From NCBI RefSeq assembly GCF_026210795.1, contig NC_089440.1:4588001-4652000 (forward strand): a stretch of 64,000 nucleotides of DNA. Reading direction: 5' to 3'. The translations under genes and the position numbers were made by a program. How positions within the stretch are numbered: position 1 is the stretch's first letter; each line of letters opens with the position of its first letter. This DNA comes from Rhizophagus irregularis. Its lineage: Eukaryota > Glomeromycota > Glomeromycetes > Glomerales > Glomeraceae. The notes beneath the pieces were generated by a model that did no database searches, was not told where the DNA came from, and worked only from the letters and a program-made list of their open reading frames with translations. Below are positions 1 to 12,585 of this stretch, one piece after another.

Positions 1-1
1 A

Positions 2-169
2 ATTAAGGATAATAATCAGTTGCGCCATGAGATTAGAAAAATGAAGGCGAAGGTGCATGAGATGGAAAAAGTTCTTACTTCCATAAAACTGGATAAATTT
101 GAAAATAACGAGTTATTACATAAAAGAGATAACCATTTGGGATATTTTTATAATAACTTAGAATTATAG
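2..169 (+). CDS. 3' end of an unknown coiled-coil protein gene (partial)
   Basis: An open frame runs from the window edge to a TAG at 167-169 and encodes 55 residues. The first half is charged and heptad-like, with I/L/M/V spacing and many K, E and R residues, so it is probably a coiled coil. It ends in a short polar tail (NNLEL). The start lies outside the window. Codon use is A/T-rich like the other host genes here. No function is recognised; the coding call rests on amino-acid composition and could be wrong because the piece is short. Confidence 0.5.
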   Translation: MKDNNQLRHEIRKMKAKVHEMEKVLTSIKLDKFENNELLHKRDNHLGYFYNNLEL

Positions 170-2480
170 AGACATAAAATACAAAATTCGTCGTTCTCGT
201 TATTTCGTTGGTTTCGAATCTTTTTCTTTTTTTTTAGGTCATCGGATTCAATTGTGGTGAACACAATATGAATCACGTGACTATTTATTCATTTTTCCGA
301 ACCGGATAAATTTAACCACTTTTATAAAATCATTAACATTAACTCCTTTTAACTAAATAAAGTGATAATATTTACTTTTTATTTACTAGTAAACTTATGT
401 ATCTATTTCCCCCAATTTCAGGAGATGCATGTGTTAACGATCATCCTTATTCTTACCTTTTTTAGTCTCCGGCTTGTGAAATGGTAAAAAAATATACCGT
501 TTATCCCGCTTTTTTCTCATAATTATTCGAAAAAAGGTCTAGCATAAGCTTTCGAGCAAAAAAAAAAATAATAATAGGGCCAAAGACAACACATCTTTTT
601 CTTTATTAAAATAAATACTCTGCAGGAGTGCGGGTATACATTTTCACATGATAAATTGGCATAGTCAAATCACATGCTCATGCCATACATCAATACTGTT
701 ACTGCGCACGATTCCTTGTCTTAATTTCATGCTGGCTAATATACTTTTATTATTGATGAGGGAGTTAGCAATGCAAGGATAATCAGTTTTTTCATACTTT
801 TATTAAAATAGATTTAGGTAAAGTTTACGCCAATGCTCAGCAAAAATAATCATGTGGAACTGCCTGCGGAAATCTGAAATTTTTATAAATACCCTGCCAA
901 ATGAAAGTCAACGAAGGTTTTTTATATAGAACTGCGCCACGAACGAAAAGAAATCCTATCTTCTTATATAATAGTTCTTCTTTTAGCCTCCGGGCATCAT
1001 TCTTTAGACACAAATATAATAAGTGAATAGGAATGAGAGTTTTATATTGTAACTTATCATATACTGTACCTACATCAAAGCAAAGCTACCTAACGAATAC
1101 TTCAATAAATTTTTATTAAATAAAAAACTTTCTCTTGCGTAAAGCCTCACGGCCAAGCATTTACGAAAAAAAATATTATTTTTATTCATTGCTTGAAACA
1201 TGTTGTGAGGATATGGGTTATGGGAATGTGGTCTATTAATACTTTCTTTTTGATATCATTTTCATGCGGTTAATTATTCCAGGTCTATATTTTCGAGTAG
1301 GTTCTATTTTCCATTTATGCTAGTGTATATGGATTTATATTTTTGCCGTACGATCGTAAAAAAAAAGGCTATTTCTAGCGAAATGTCCTATATTTTTATT
1401 TTTTATTTCTGGGAGAAAAAAAGTTCTAACACTTTCGCATAATCTAAGATAAAAAATCGACGATTTCTCAAGGTAGGATATTAAAAATGATGTCGTACAC
1501 ACGTGACTAGAATTCAATGCATATGTACTTATTTGCGCCTCATTTCTTTATAGACAGATCAAACCGATTTTCTTCTAATATTCTGAATACTCTGAAGAGA
1601 TTGAAATCCATTGGATTTAGGTTACAGCTCTTCTTAACCAGAGGAGAAAAAAAAAAGTCGTTCCCGAATGTAAACGTTTCAAACGAAACCAAACTTAGTC
1701 CTAGCACGCTAGGTAGTTTCTATCGACATCAGAAAATTCCACGAGAGACTACAATGGTTAAAATCGAAGAAATGGATTGAAAAGGAAGGAAATAAGAAAT
1801 TAGTTAGTAGTGTGAAATAAAAATGATGCTGGGACACTCATTTATGGTCTAGTATTCGAGTACTCCCTCCCTCTTAGAGCGTTTATGACTCTTTGTGCAT
1901 CATTTATTTAAAACGCTATCTTCCTAACCATTTCTTTTTACATTTCTTAGCCGGAAGGCATTTATCTGAAAATTCAATAAAGTTTATCTCTTTTTCTCAT
2001 TAATATTTGAAATTTCTTTTTTGCATGCTAAAATTTTGCGCGCAAAATACCTGACCTTCATATTTAATCTCGATTATAAATACATTACAGATAAACTAAC
2101 GATAAGCTTAATAAATAGGGTATATCAACGGCTTTTATATCACTCGCGCAATCCTATTCCTTTAGAGCAAATTTCAGATTATTTACGACATACAATAGGG
2201 ATTTACCAGAATTCATTAGACCGGAGTCGCAAAACTATGGATCGAAAAAACCTGCGTGTTGACAGAGTCAACCCTGAATGTCCAACACCCTTATTTAAAA
2301 TGATTTTTGGCCAGCTTAATTGGGCAATAATTTAAAATTTAATGTGATGCTAAATTATTAATTATTGTCCAATTAACAACTACTTTTAATAAGGAAATAT
2401 ATATTATGCAACAAAATATTAACAAGATAATAATAAAGTAATAGTATATCTAGTGTAAAGAATTCGAAATGCCTTAGTCT
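170..2480. other. AT-rich intergenic region
   Basis: No supported gene was found. Short open frames at 1517-1780 and 2021-2335 show neither recognisable motifs nor convincing composition. A short imperfect inverted repeat (arms near 2316-2333 and 2360-2376, sharing CAATAATT / AATTATTG) lies just before the hAT element. Confidence 0.5.
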
Positions 2481-3407
2481 CAGTGTTGTCACTGGACTAA
2501 TCCAGGGTTTGCTGGACTGGAACTGGACTGGACCAGATTGGACTGGCTAAAATCTCTTAATTTAATAATATGAAAAATATTATATTACGCTATCATAGAA
2601 CAAATGTAATTTTACTTCACATTTTTTTACAAAATAAATCTTTATCATATTTATTTAATATTAATTATTTACAGTATTGATAATTAAAATTATTAAAATT
2701 ACAAAGTATTAATATAAGAAGGGGGACCCAATTCTTCTACAAATAAATCGGCTAACTTCCATTTTGCCTCCGGATCTTGTTGTGGATGTTTTCTTGATCC
2801 ACAAATTTAATATTCGATCAATAGTTTGTGAATCTTCATTATTATTAGACTCAATAAATATTGGATCGTTATTACATTTATACATATTATGAAAAGAAGT
2901 TATAGCTTACATAAACACGATCGTTAAATTCAATACATGATAAGCAAATTGCTAAATGATTGTATTTATTTGCCATTTAAGAAAGAACTTCTATATAAGG
3001 TGTTAATCTATGACAGCGAGACATGGTAAAGAACCTTCTTTTCTGAAAGTTTTATTGTAAAAAAGATAGACGTGTATAATTATAATTGGTTAAGCTATAA
3101 TTAAGCTATACAGTCTAACCTCGATATACCGATATTCGATATACCGATATACTATTAAAAACTTGATATACCGATAAAATTTTATTTTCCCACTATATGT
3201 GAGGACATATAAATATCGGTATAACTTTGATATAACGATATTTTCTAAAAATTTCATATATGTCCCGACATATCGTTATATAAAGGTTTGACTGTAAACA
3301 TGTGACCAGATCATCTGATATTGAACGTCCAATTAATTGTTCAAATTGTTCCAAATGGACTGGACCTGAACAGTCCAGTGGACTGGACAAACCATGTGAT
3401 AACACTG
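2481..3407. mobile_element. hAT-type DNA transposon, non-autonomous or decayed
   Basis: The ends are inverted repeats starting CAGTGTTGTCAC on the left and ending GTGATAACACTG on the right. They are flanked by a perfect 8-bp target duplication, CTTAGTCT (2473-2480 and 3408-3415). An 8-bp duplication with CAG-start ends is the hAT signature. Subterminal GGACTGG repeats lie at both ends. A short coding-like stretch on the minus strand near 2715-2800 (KWKLADLFVEELGPP) may be a transposase remnant. A pogo-like MITE is nested at 3111-3294. Confidence 0.88.
3111..3294. mobile_element. Pogo-like MITE (184 bp) nested in the hAT element
   Basis: It begins CAGTCTAACCTCGATATA and ends TATATAAAGGTTTGACTG, giving inverted ends, and is flanked by TA on both sides (3109-3110, 3295-3296). 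The interior has several ATACCGATAT and TATCGTTATA stretches, so it can fold on itself. TA duplication and CAGT ends fit the Tc1/mariner-pogo group. It resembles the elements at 20103-20274 and 59314-60798. Confidence 0.85.
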
Positions 3408-3600
3408 CTTAGTCTATACGCAGTTACTATAGAAAAGCATTAGGTTACATGTAGTTGCTGCGCATTAAGACAAATTTCACAACAAAATATTAATTATTCA
3501 CAAATTCCGGCCAAATTAAATGTCAGCCGATGCATTATCTCTGCAACACAGAGAAAATCATTCCCATATAAGTGATTGTTTATATTTACACAACATTTTA

Positions 3601-3610
3601 TATATAAATA
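3601..3610 (+). promoter_or_regulatory. TATA box of the BTB-TLDc gene
   Basis: TATATAAATA lies about 64 bp upstream of the ATG at 3674, followed by a T-rich leader. It is the best TATA match in the upstream 200 bp. The assignment is positional only. Confidence 0.45.
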
Positions 3611-3673
3611 TTCAAATTTGCACTTTTCGTTTGACTTTATTTTTTTTTTCTTTAAAAAATAAAAAAAAATGAA

Positions 3674-5172
3674 ATGTCTTCAAAATTTTTGGCAGAGTTA
3701 TCCAATGATTACGAGAAACTTTTTGAAACTGAAATAGGATATGATGTTATTATTTATGCAGGAGAAGAACAAAATGTTAAAGAAATTCATGCTCATTCAA
3801 ATATTTTATGTGCTAGGTCTCAATATTTTCGTACTGCATTTTCTAATGAATGGGCTAAAAAAGAAGATGGAAAATTTATTTTCAGAAAACAAAATATTAG
3901 TCCACATTTATTTGATATTATTCTTAGGTAATACATGAATGACCTTTATGATGTTTTTTTTCTTTTTTTAAAAAAAAATTCTGGGTAAATTATTAATCAT
4001 TAGTTTGTTAAATTACATTTAGATTCCTTTATTGTGGAAATATTGAATTAAAGAATTTACAAGGGCCAGATGTATTGAACTTGTTGATGGTGGTGGATGA
4101 ACTTAATATTCATTCATTGATTACTTATATTCAAGAATATTTGATAGAAAATCAAACTGAATTTTTACATCAAAATCCAACCGTTATTCTTGAAACTTTT
4201 TACCAACATGAAACATTTTCAGATTTATGGAATTTTTGTCTTGAAAAAATTTGTGAAGAACCCAAAATATTATTTAATTCTGATAATTTTATTAATTTAA
4301 AAGTTCCTTTATTAGAATTATTATTGAAACGGGATGATTTGAATATGGATGAAATTGAAATTTGGGATAATTTATTGAAATGGTGTTTCACACAACAGAA
4401 TTTAATGAATGATCCAACAAAATGGAGCAAAGATGATATTATAAAAATTGAAAGATCATTACACAGATTTATTCCATTAATTTGATTTTATGATATTGAA
4501 CCAACAGAATTTTTTTACAAGGTCTATTGCTATAAAGACATCTTACCACAAGACTTAATTCATGATCTTTTAGAGTTTCATATTGTTCCTGATAAGAAAC
4601 ATAAAACTAATATACCACCTTCACGAAAGCAAAATTTAAAATTTAAGCTTGATTCAAACTTAGTTGAACCAAATCTTATTCCCCTTTTTGCTTCATGGAT
4701 CAATAGAAAAGAATCTTCATATTACGATAAAAAAGTTATTCCCTACGAATTTAAATTATTATATCGTTCAAGTAGAGATGGAATTGGTAATAAATCATTC
4801 CATAGAAATTGTGATAATAAAGGAACTACTATTTGGATAGCAAAAATTAAAGACTCAACAAAATTAATTGGAGGTTATAATCCACTTGATTGGAATGGAT
4901 ATTGTTGGAAAAATACTAGTGATAGTTTTTTATTCAGTTTTGCAGATTGGAAAAATATTTCTAATGCCACAACAAAGTTATCTTACATCAATAGTGGAAA
5001 AGAATGGGCTATTTATTGTAATAATAAGTATGGACCACAATTTGGTGATTTATGTTGCCCTAATTCCAATAATTGGACTTATGATGGTTATTTAGAATAC
5101 TATCCTAATTTAGATATTCCAAAAAATAAAACAATAGAGGATTATGAAGTATTTCAAGTAATTAAAAATTAA
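3674..5172 (+). pseudogene. BTB-BACK-TLDc domain protein, interrupted by one TGA
   Basis: Two exons, 3674-3927 and 4023-5172, are split by a 95-bp GT-AG intron and would encode about 467 residues. The N-terminus is a BTB/POZ domain (DVIIYAGE, IHAHSNILCARSQYFRTAFS), followed by a BACK-like helical segment. The C-terminal third is a TLDc domain (FKLLYRSSRDG, KLIGGYNPLDW, SDSFLFSF). BTB proteins usually dimerise and often act as adaptors for cullin-3 ligases; TLDc domains are linked to oxidative-stress protection and V-ATPase regulation. Codon 239 is TGA (4483-4485), in a place where Arg (CGA) would fit. The downstream frame is otherwise completely open, so this is either a recent pseudogene, a readthrough gene or a sequence error. 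A truncated BTB-BACK product is also possible. Confidence 0.85.
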
Positions 5173-6375
5173 CGAAAATGAAGAAATTTATTTTTAATAA
5201 TGAGTAAATTATGTTAACAATCGATTTGTAACTTGATGTCATAAAATGAACTTGTATTTTATTTTATCTTATTTTTTTTATTATAAATAAACCATTTTTA
5301 TTGATAACAGTTAGGATAGTACCTATAATTGGCTATAAATAACAAGATATGACATTTACCATCAAAACATCGATGGTTTAGTTCCAATTACTTATTTGAA
5401 AAATTCTTAAAGAATCTAATCCAAAAATTGAATTATTCAGATCTTTTATTTGAGATAACAGTTATAAAGTTTATCAATCTCTTGCACTCCACAATTAATA
5501 TGAGCTAATTCATATAATATTTTTTTTTTTTGACTTGATGGAGGTGATTATATTATAAACATTGTATATTAATACTTTGCTGAGTTACTTAATTTCTAAA
5601 TTCATTTACAAGATTAATTCTAGTTTTACTGATATTCTTGGTCTCAATTATTAATGTATTATATTTAGCAGGTTTTAAATTAATTATTTTACATACTAAC
5701 AAAAGACGTAAAATTCTTTAATAAATATACATTTTCTTGGAAGTAACAATTTACATAAGATACAAATCCAATTTTTTTATGATGATTGAAATATTCCTTA
5801 TTTTATTATAACGAATGAATTTCTAAAAAATATTATTTGTTTAACAATTGGTTAGATTGAAGTAGGTCGATTGTATTCTTAACATGTTAATTTAAATTTG
5901 TTGTAACAACGACATTTTATAGTGTAATCATCAATCTAAAAATTATTAAATTACATTATCATTTGACTTTTTATTGTTACGTCATTGTTTTGAAGACCGG
6001 GACCATGAAAAGACTGAAATATTACATACTTAAAAAGACTAAATTTTATTAGCAAATTAGTTGGGAATATTATAATAAATATTTTAAAATATGTGTGACT
6101 TTCTGGTACAAATAGATTAGTAAAATGTTCAAAAAAAGAAAAAATAATCAAAAATCATATAACTGTTGATCATTTTATAGAACCCTTATTTGGTAAAAAA
6201 GATTTACAATTTACTAAATTAGTTTGTACTAGGGATTACTTAATGAATCATGGGGTTACACAATGTTTATGAATGTAACTTTATAAGTAGAATTTCGGAG
6301 ACCGTTCCAGAAATTTTTTTTTTTTTCCTGCTTCAAACTTATTTTAAAAAAATTTTACAGTATATTTATTTCATT
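5173..6375. other. AT-rich intergenic region between the BTB-TLDc and kinase genes
   Basis: It contains homopolymer runs and AATAAA-like sites just after the BTB-TLDc stop. No coding potential or repeat structure was recognised. A frame open from 6250 runs into the kinase gene, but the first 42 codons are F/Y/I-rich non-coding-type sequence, so the kinase start was placed at 6376. Confidence 0.5.
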
Positions 6376-8652
6376 ATGTCTGTTGTTAGAGAAAATTTAA
6401 TTGGTGCTGCAATTCGTAGAGCAGATGCACTAGTAGATTATAATATTTACGATAATAACGATAATATAGACAAACGATTAGAATTTCAAAAACAAGTAAT
6501 TCTTGCTGATGAATCACTTACAAAAGATGAAAAATCTGAAGCAATAAGAGAATTGAATAAAATTTATGACGGTAATAAAATTGTTTTAAATAAGGGAACA
6601 AGAAGAGTTTGTGAAAATTGTAACCAAAAATGTTTGGCTACATTATATTGTGAATTTTGTGTTCGAAATTGTTTAAAAGCAAAATTTTCAAATTGGACAT
6701 CTGGAAATGATGACATTGATAATTTAGTACAAGAATGTCAAATGAAAACAGCTGAACCATATTGTATAGTTGAATGGATTCCATATAGTAATTTAATAAA
6801 TATTAATTATTTAACAAAAGGTGGATGCTCCGAAATCTATACAGCAGAGTGGATTCATGGATGTTATTATGGGTGGGATTCTAAAGAACAACAATTAAAA
6901 AGATATGGAAACCAAGTTGTAATACTCAAAAAATTAGAAAATGTTGAAAGTGCAAATAAACGTTGGTTTGAAGAGGTTTGTAATCTAATAATGTTACAAT
7001 TATTTATTTAAAAAATTTTTATAATATTTTCTTTATTTTATAGGCTATTTCACATTTAAATTTAAGTAATAAATGGTCAGATACGATTGTTCAATGTTAT
7101 GGTTTGACGCAAGATCCATTAAATGGAGATTATATGCTTGTAATGAATAAATTGGATATAGATTTAAGAAAATATTTACAGCAAAATCATAATCAACTTA
7201 CATGGAAAGAAAGAATTCAAATTGCTGCTGAAATAATTTTATCACTTTTACGAATTCATGATGAAAATGCAATTCATAGAGATTTGCATTCTGGAAATAT
7301 ATTACTTAGAATTGGTGGACATTGTATTATTAGTGATCTTGGATTTTGTGGACCTGCAGATAGACCATTAAAAAGTATATATGGAAATCTTCCTTATATT
7401 GCACCAGAAGTTATTGCAGGAAAAAAAACTACTTTTGAATCTGATATTTATAGTATTGCAATGCTTATGTGGGAAATTTCATCTGGACAACCCCCTTTTA
7501 ATAATTATGAGCATGATTATTATCTTGCAATGAATATTGTTAATGGTATGAGACCAAAAATTGTACCAGGAACTCCTATAGAATATAAAAATTTAATGAT
7601 ACAATGCTGGGATGCTAATCCGTTAAAGCGACCTGATACTGTTACACTCATGGAAGAAATATATAAGCTTAATTTAATTTATCAAACTAAATCAGATGAT
7701 TTGGTTCAATTAAAAGAAAATGATAGTTTATATATGAATAGTTCAGAAAATTATACTAGCAGTAGCAAGTTATTTACAAGTAAAATTCATCAATTTGAAA
7801 ATCTTCCTGAACCAAGAAATGCAACAGAAGGTATTTATTATAATATTAAATACATCATTAAAAGAAAAAGTTTAATAACTAATAAAATATTTCCTTTTTA
7901 ATATTATAGAAGAACAACAGGGTATAAATTAAACAATTTTATAATTTTTATTTATTAAATAATTAATTGATAAATTATTTCCTTTTATTAGCATTTCACA
8001 GTAACAAATCATATGATTTTCATATCCCTAATAATAGTAAGTATTTATGAAGTTTATATTAATGATTAATACAGTATAAGATATTTATTAGTTGATTTTG
8101 CTTTTTTAGTCGATGATATTGGTAACTTGGGTTCTCAGAATAATAATTCTTCAAAAATAAGTAAGTTATTTTATTTTAATATTTATTTTTATTATGAATT
8201 TGTATTAATTATTTTTAAAATTTTAGCTAGCAGTAACAAATCATTCAAAAGAAGATTAGAAAATGGCAAGTAAAATAATTGGTATATTTGTCTAATTGTT
8301 TAATATTAAACGCTATTTTTGTTTTGATTTTCAGATTATCAAGAAATAATGCAACAAATGAAGAGAGATCATATTAATATTGATGGTATATGCAAATAAT
8401 TATTTATAATAATTAGTATATTTAGCTTAATTTTACATTTCCAAATTTTTTTATTTATAGATGAAGAAGAAATATATAATAATCCAAATTTTCATTCTGA
8501 AGAACAAGATGAATTTGAACTTCCCGAGAGTAAGTATTTTAAAAGTTTAAGTTTGTTTTATTATAAAAAAAGTTTTTAATTACTAAATTCCATTTTTTAT
8601 TTAAAGTGATGTCATATTTATGTCATATTTAGATATGGATGAAATTAATTGA
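6376..8652 (+). CDS. Tyrosine-kinase-like (TKL) protein kinase, nine exons, 557 aa
   Basis: Exons: 6376-6975, 7044-7830, 7910-7921, 7992-8036, 8110-8160, 8227-8265, 8335-8385, 8461-8529 and 8633-8652. They sum to 1674 nt with an uninterrupted frame. The N-terminus has a cysteine-rich segment (residues 79-99, CENCNQKC...CEFCVRNC). The kinase domain has a degenerate glycine loop (149-154, GGCSEIY), the VILKK lysine (K185), HRDLHSGN (278-285), DLG instead of DFG (298-300) and APE (321-323). The catalytic residues are present, so it is probably active on proteins. The C-terminal tail beyond residue 462 is spread over seven tiny exons and is acidic and polar. The sixth intron uses GC-AG (GCAAGT at 8266) and exon 3 is only 12 nt. 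This type of kinase is greatly expanded in glomeromycotinan fungi. The start was chosen because it follows a non-coding-type leader and begins MSVVREN. Confidence 0.9.
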
Positions 8653-11340
8653 CATTAACATTACATTATTATATTTAAAGTTTGTTATAAATTATTTAAA
8701 CACTAAGTCTAGAGTATTAAAGATTAGACATCTTTAAAGATTCTTAGTTTGTAATTTAAATAATTTAATTTCTTTCATATTATTACTTATCAATAAATTA
8801 CTTTATGAAATTATACTATTATTCTCAAGTTACAAAAATCAATGAAATATTTATTTTTTGTAAGTTTGTAATTTCTTTTATAGTTTACACCTCAAAATAT
8901 TGGCGAACTTTAGCAATTTTTTATTGTATTTTTAATTTAGAATTTTTATTTTTGTTTTTTTATGATATTTTCACAACCAACTTGTTTTGAGATGACAAAT
9001 AAAGAAAAAATCTATGTCTTATTATCTTTGAAAATTTCTTTGGAATATCTGTTATTTTCTGAATTCTTTCTGTACGAAAAATTGTAAAGTGTATTTGAAT
9101 TATCGTACTCAAATATGTTTCAAAAATTACGGGACATTATATAATTCCAGAAATTTCTTATGTAAGATTTCAATACCACCACACGGAATTCGGACCAAAT
9201 TTGGAAAATCCGTCTAGGCCACAGTTAGAACCTCTACCTATTTGCCAAAATCTGAAACTTCGTTTGTTTACGCTATATCACAGTATATTAATACAATGAC
9301 ACATACAATTCCTTGGATTTAAATTTCTAGTTTTTGTGAATATAATAAACCATAAATACGAATGTACTATATAAAAAGAAAATTGCACCAAAAGAATATA
9401 ACTAAAATCAGGGAATCGGATGGAAAGGAGAAAAAATCTGACGATACATAAAAAAAAAGATTACATAGGAATTTTATTGTTTTGGTAAAAAAAAGAATGC
9501 ACTTGTATTAATTAGCCAAGCTAAGTCATGATCAGTGTTCTGGGTAAAAATGTTTTTAGTTAGATTTTCTATAAAAAAAATTTTTTGAACTCATATGTCA
9601 TGTTAGGATTTTGATATTCAATTTAGCGTTGACTATAGGTAATAATAACAAAAGGAAATTACATCATATTTAAAATTTTCTATGTTAGAATGATACCAAA
9701 CTTTAATTCTTAATTGCTAATGATATCTCATTAATATTTTCTTTAGTTAATGGCTAACTGTAGCCTGTTAGTTGCGTCGCAGCAGGATTAAATGAGTTTA
9801 AATTAATAAAAATTTTTGTTTTATATTTATATAAATTAGATCTTATATAATATTAACATGTTTTTTACTTTTAATTTAAAAAAAAATTACTTATTCTAAC
9901 TAAAAAAAAAATCATACAAATTCAATAAAATAGTTTATTTTGATTATATCACCGATCCAAACCTACGAGTTGAAATAATAAGTAAAAGACGCACTACTGT
10001 AAAAAAAAAATCACGTTTACCATAGGACTGCAGCGTTAATCCAATCGATCCGACGATCCGATCATTAACCTAGATCTAAGCCTAAAAGACAAAAAAAATC
10101 GGGATGAAAATATTAAAAATTCGGTTTTAAAAAAAAATTGGAAAAAAAAATCATTAAAATATCAGTTTTAAATAACCGAAAAAGAATAATATTAAAAAAG
10201 TTCCAGATTATAAAATCAACGTTCGAATAGCTAGCAGGAATAGGAATGACCGAAAATAAAACATAATTAATAAGATAAATTAAGCTTTTTTTCGTTAAAA
10301 AGTATCCGATTAAAATTTCATTAACCGGAACTGTATTAGTGATGAAAATATCCAACACGTGTACACATGACCGACAGCATCAAATTATATAATTATGATT
10401 TGGCAATATTGGTATAATATCTATTATAAGATTTTTTCTTTTCAACTTAATATTAAAATTTCCTATCATATTTTTAAAAATATGAAAAAAAAAAAATATT
10501 TAAAAGATATTTATTAACCCTTGAATAATAAATAGTATTAAACCATAAATTATGTAATATTTTTTTCAAAAAAAAAAATAATATAAAACTTATGTAGCGT
10601 CAAATTTTGTGATGATTTATTTTAAAATTTATAGATATAATCATAGAAAAAAATTATTTTAAAAGAAATTTATATTTTTAAACAAGATTTCATGGGTAAT
10701 TTTATTTATTCATTTGAATGTTTATCCTGCTCTAATGATTGAAAAAATTTTGAATATGAAAAATAGAATAAAGATTAGGACGAAAAAATCAAGGACTATT
10801 AGAATCACGTTACCTTGACGCTCACAATCCCGACAAATCGTAATCTCAAAAATTCAAAATCCCGATACTCATTGTCCCAACATTTAATATCCTCACGAAT
10901 AAAAAATATATTAAAAAAATTATATCCTCAAAAGTGTTTGTACAGTTTGAATACTTTATTCAGGGTAGAAAATAAAAATTTTCTAAACATTATGTTGAAC
11001 ATTATGATAACAGAATAACAAAATAAAGTTGATTGATTTACAAAAAAGAAATCCTTTTAAAAAAAGTAATTTAAATCATGTAAATAATAGTAAATAAATT
11101 ATAATATGTATGACCTAATCAGCAGAGTCACATATTAGTTAAGAAATTCAGATTATTGATTGTAGAATAAAATCCAATTTTGTTACTAAATTCAAAACTT
11201 TCACAAAATAATAATTACATTGCATCTTTTTTTTTTAAGAAAAAACTAGAGTAACTTGGTAATTATTAGTGAGTTATAATCATTATACTGTCAGATTGAC
11301 TCGAAAATTTTGGGTCGGGTCATCAAACGTTTTTATAATT
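8653..11340. other. AT-rich intergenic region
   Basis: No gene, RNA or transposon end is recognised. The sequence is dominated by A and T homopolymers. Open frames at 8805-8990, 10113-10358 and 10815-11018 are compositionally non-coding. Confidence 0.5.
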
Positions 11341-12230
11341 AAATATAAAAAAAATTGATTTTTTTATTAAAAACGTCAGACTTGACGTTTTTGTAATTAA
11401 AAAAACAAAAAAATGACTTTTTTAGTTTAAAAACGTCAGGCTTGACGTTTTTGTAATTAAAAAGTCAAAAAAATGACTTTTTTAGTTAAAAAACGTCAGG
11501 CTTGACGTTTTTGTAATTAAAAAGTCAAAAAAATGACTTTTTTAGTTAAAAAACGTCAGGCTTGACGTTTTTGTAATTAAAAAATCAAAAAAATGACTTT
11601 TTCAGTTAAAAAACGTCAGACATGACATTTTTGTGATTAAAAATAAAAAAAATGATTTTTTTAATTAAAAACGTCAGACTTTGACGTTTTTGTAATTAAA
11701 AAATCAAAAAAATGACTTTTTTAGTTAAAAAACGTCAGACATGACATTTTTGTGATTAAAAAATCAAAAAAATGACTTTTTTAGTTAAAAAACGTCAGAC
11801 TTGACGTTTTTGTAATTAAAAAATCAAAAAAAATGATTTTTTTGATTAAAAATGTCAAACTTGATGTTTTTGTAATTAAAAAATCAAAAAAAAATGATTT
11901 TTTTGATTAAAACGTTAGACTTGACGTTATTGTAATTAAAAAATAAAAAAAATGATTTTTTTGATTAAAAACATCAGACTTGACGTTTTTAATTAAAAAA
12001 CGTCAGACTTGACATTTTTGTGATTAAAAAATAAAAATCAAAAAAATATTGGTTTTTTTTTAATTAAAAACGTCAGACTTGACGTTTTTGTAATTAAAAA
12101 ATCAAAAAAAATGATTTTTTTAATTAAAAACGTCAGACTTGACATTTTTGTGATTAAAAATCAAAAAAATATTGGTTTTTTTTAATTAAAAACGTCAGTC
12201 TTGACATTTTTTGTTAAAAAAATAAAAAAT
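11341..12230. repeat. 60-bp minisatellite of ACGTCA/TGACGT palindromes, about 15 units
   Basis: A unit of about 60 bp repeats from roughly 11,345 to 12,215. Its core is the near-perfect palindrome AACGTCAGRCTTGACGTT, separated by TTTGTAATTAAAAA and TCAAAAAAATGACTTTTTTAG spacers. Units in the middle are nearly identical; those at the edges have diverged (TGTCAAAC, CGTTAGAC) and one is half-length. ACGTCA/TGACGT is the half-site of CREB/ATF-type bZIP factors, but binding is inference. No ORF spans it. Confidence 0.92.
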
Positions 12231-12585
12231 GAAGAAAAAACGTTTTTGTGTTATTTTTTTTATAATTTTATATGGAAAAAACGCTGAAACGTTTTTTTTT
12301 ACAATTTTTTTATTTTTTTGCAATATTTTATGAAATTTTAATGATCAACAAAAAAATGAAATTATGCAAATATTGAATGATGCAACAATTTAACAGGGAC
12401 TTTTAGTGGCACAGGAAGAGCTTTTGCAAAAAGTTGGCATTAGAAGTTTTTTTCATTGTCATTGAATTCATTGACATTTTTTTTTTTTTTTTACTGGTTA
12501 ACAAAAAAATTTATTTATTATAAAAGGAAACTAGGGTAATTAAGTACAAGTTAGTGAGCTTTTAAATATTATACTTTATTTAGTT

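Noticed and set aside
1517-1780. 87-codon open frame
   Set aside because: No motif, no upstream promoter-like signal, composition like surrounding non-coding DNA.
2021-2335. 104-codon open frame with some polar, protein-like stretches
   Set aside because: No recognised domain and no splice or promoter context; too weak to call a gene.
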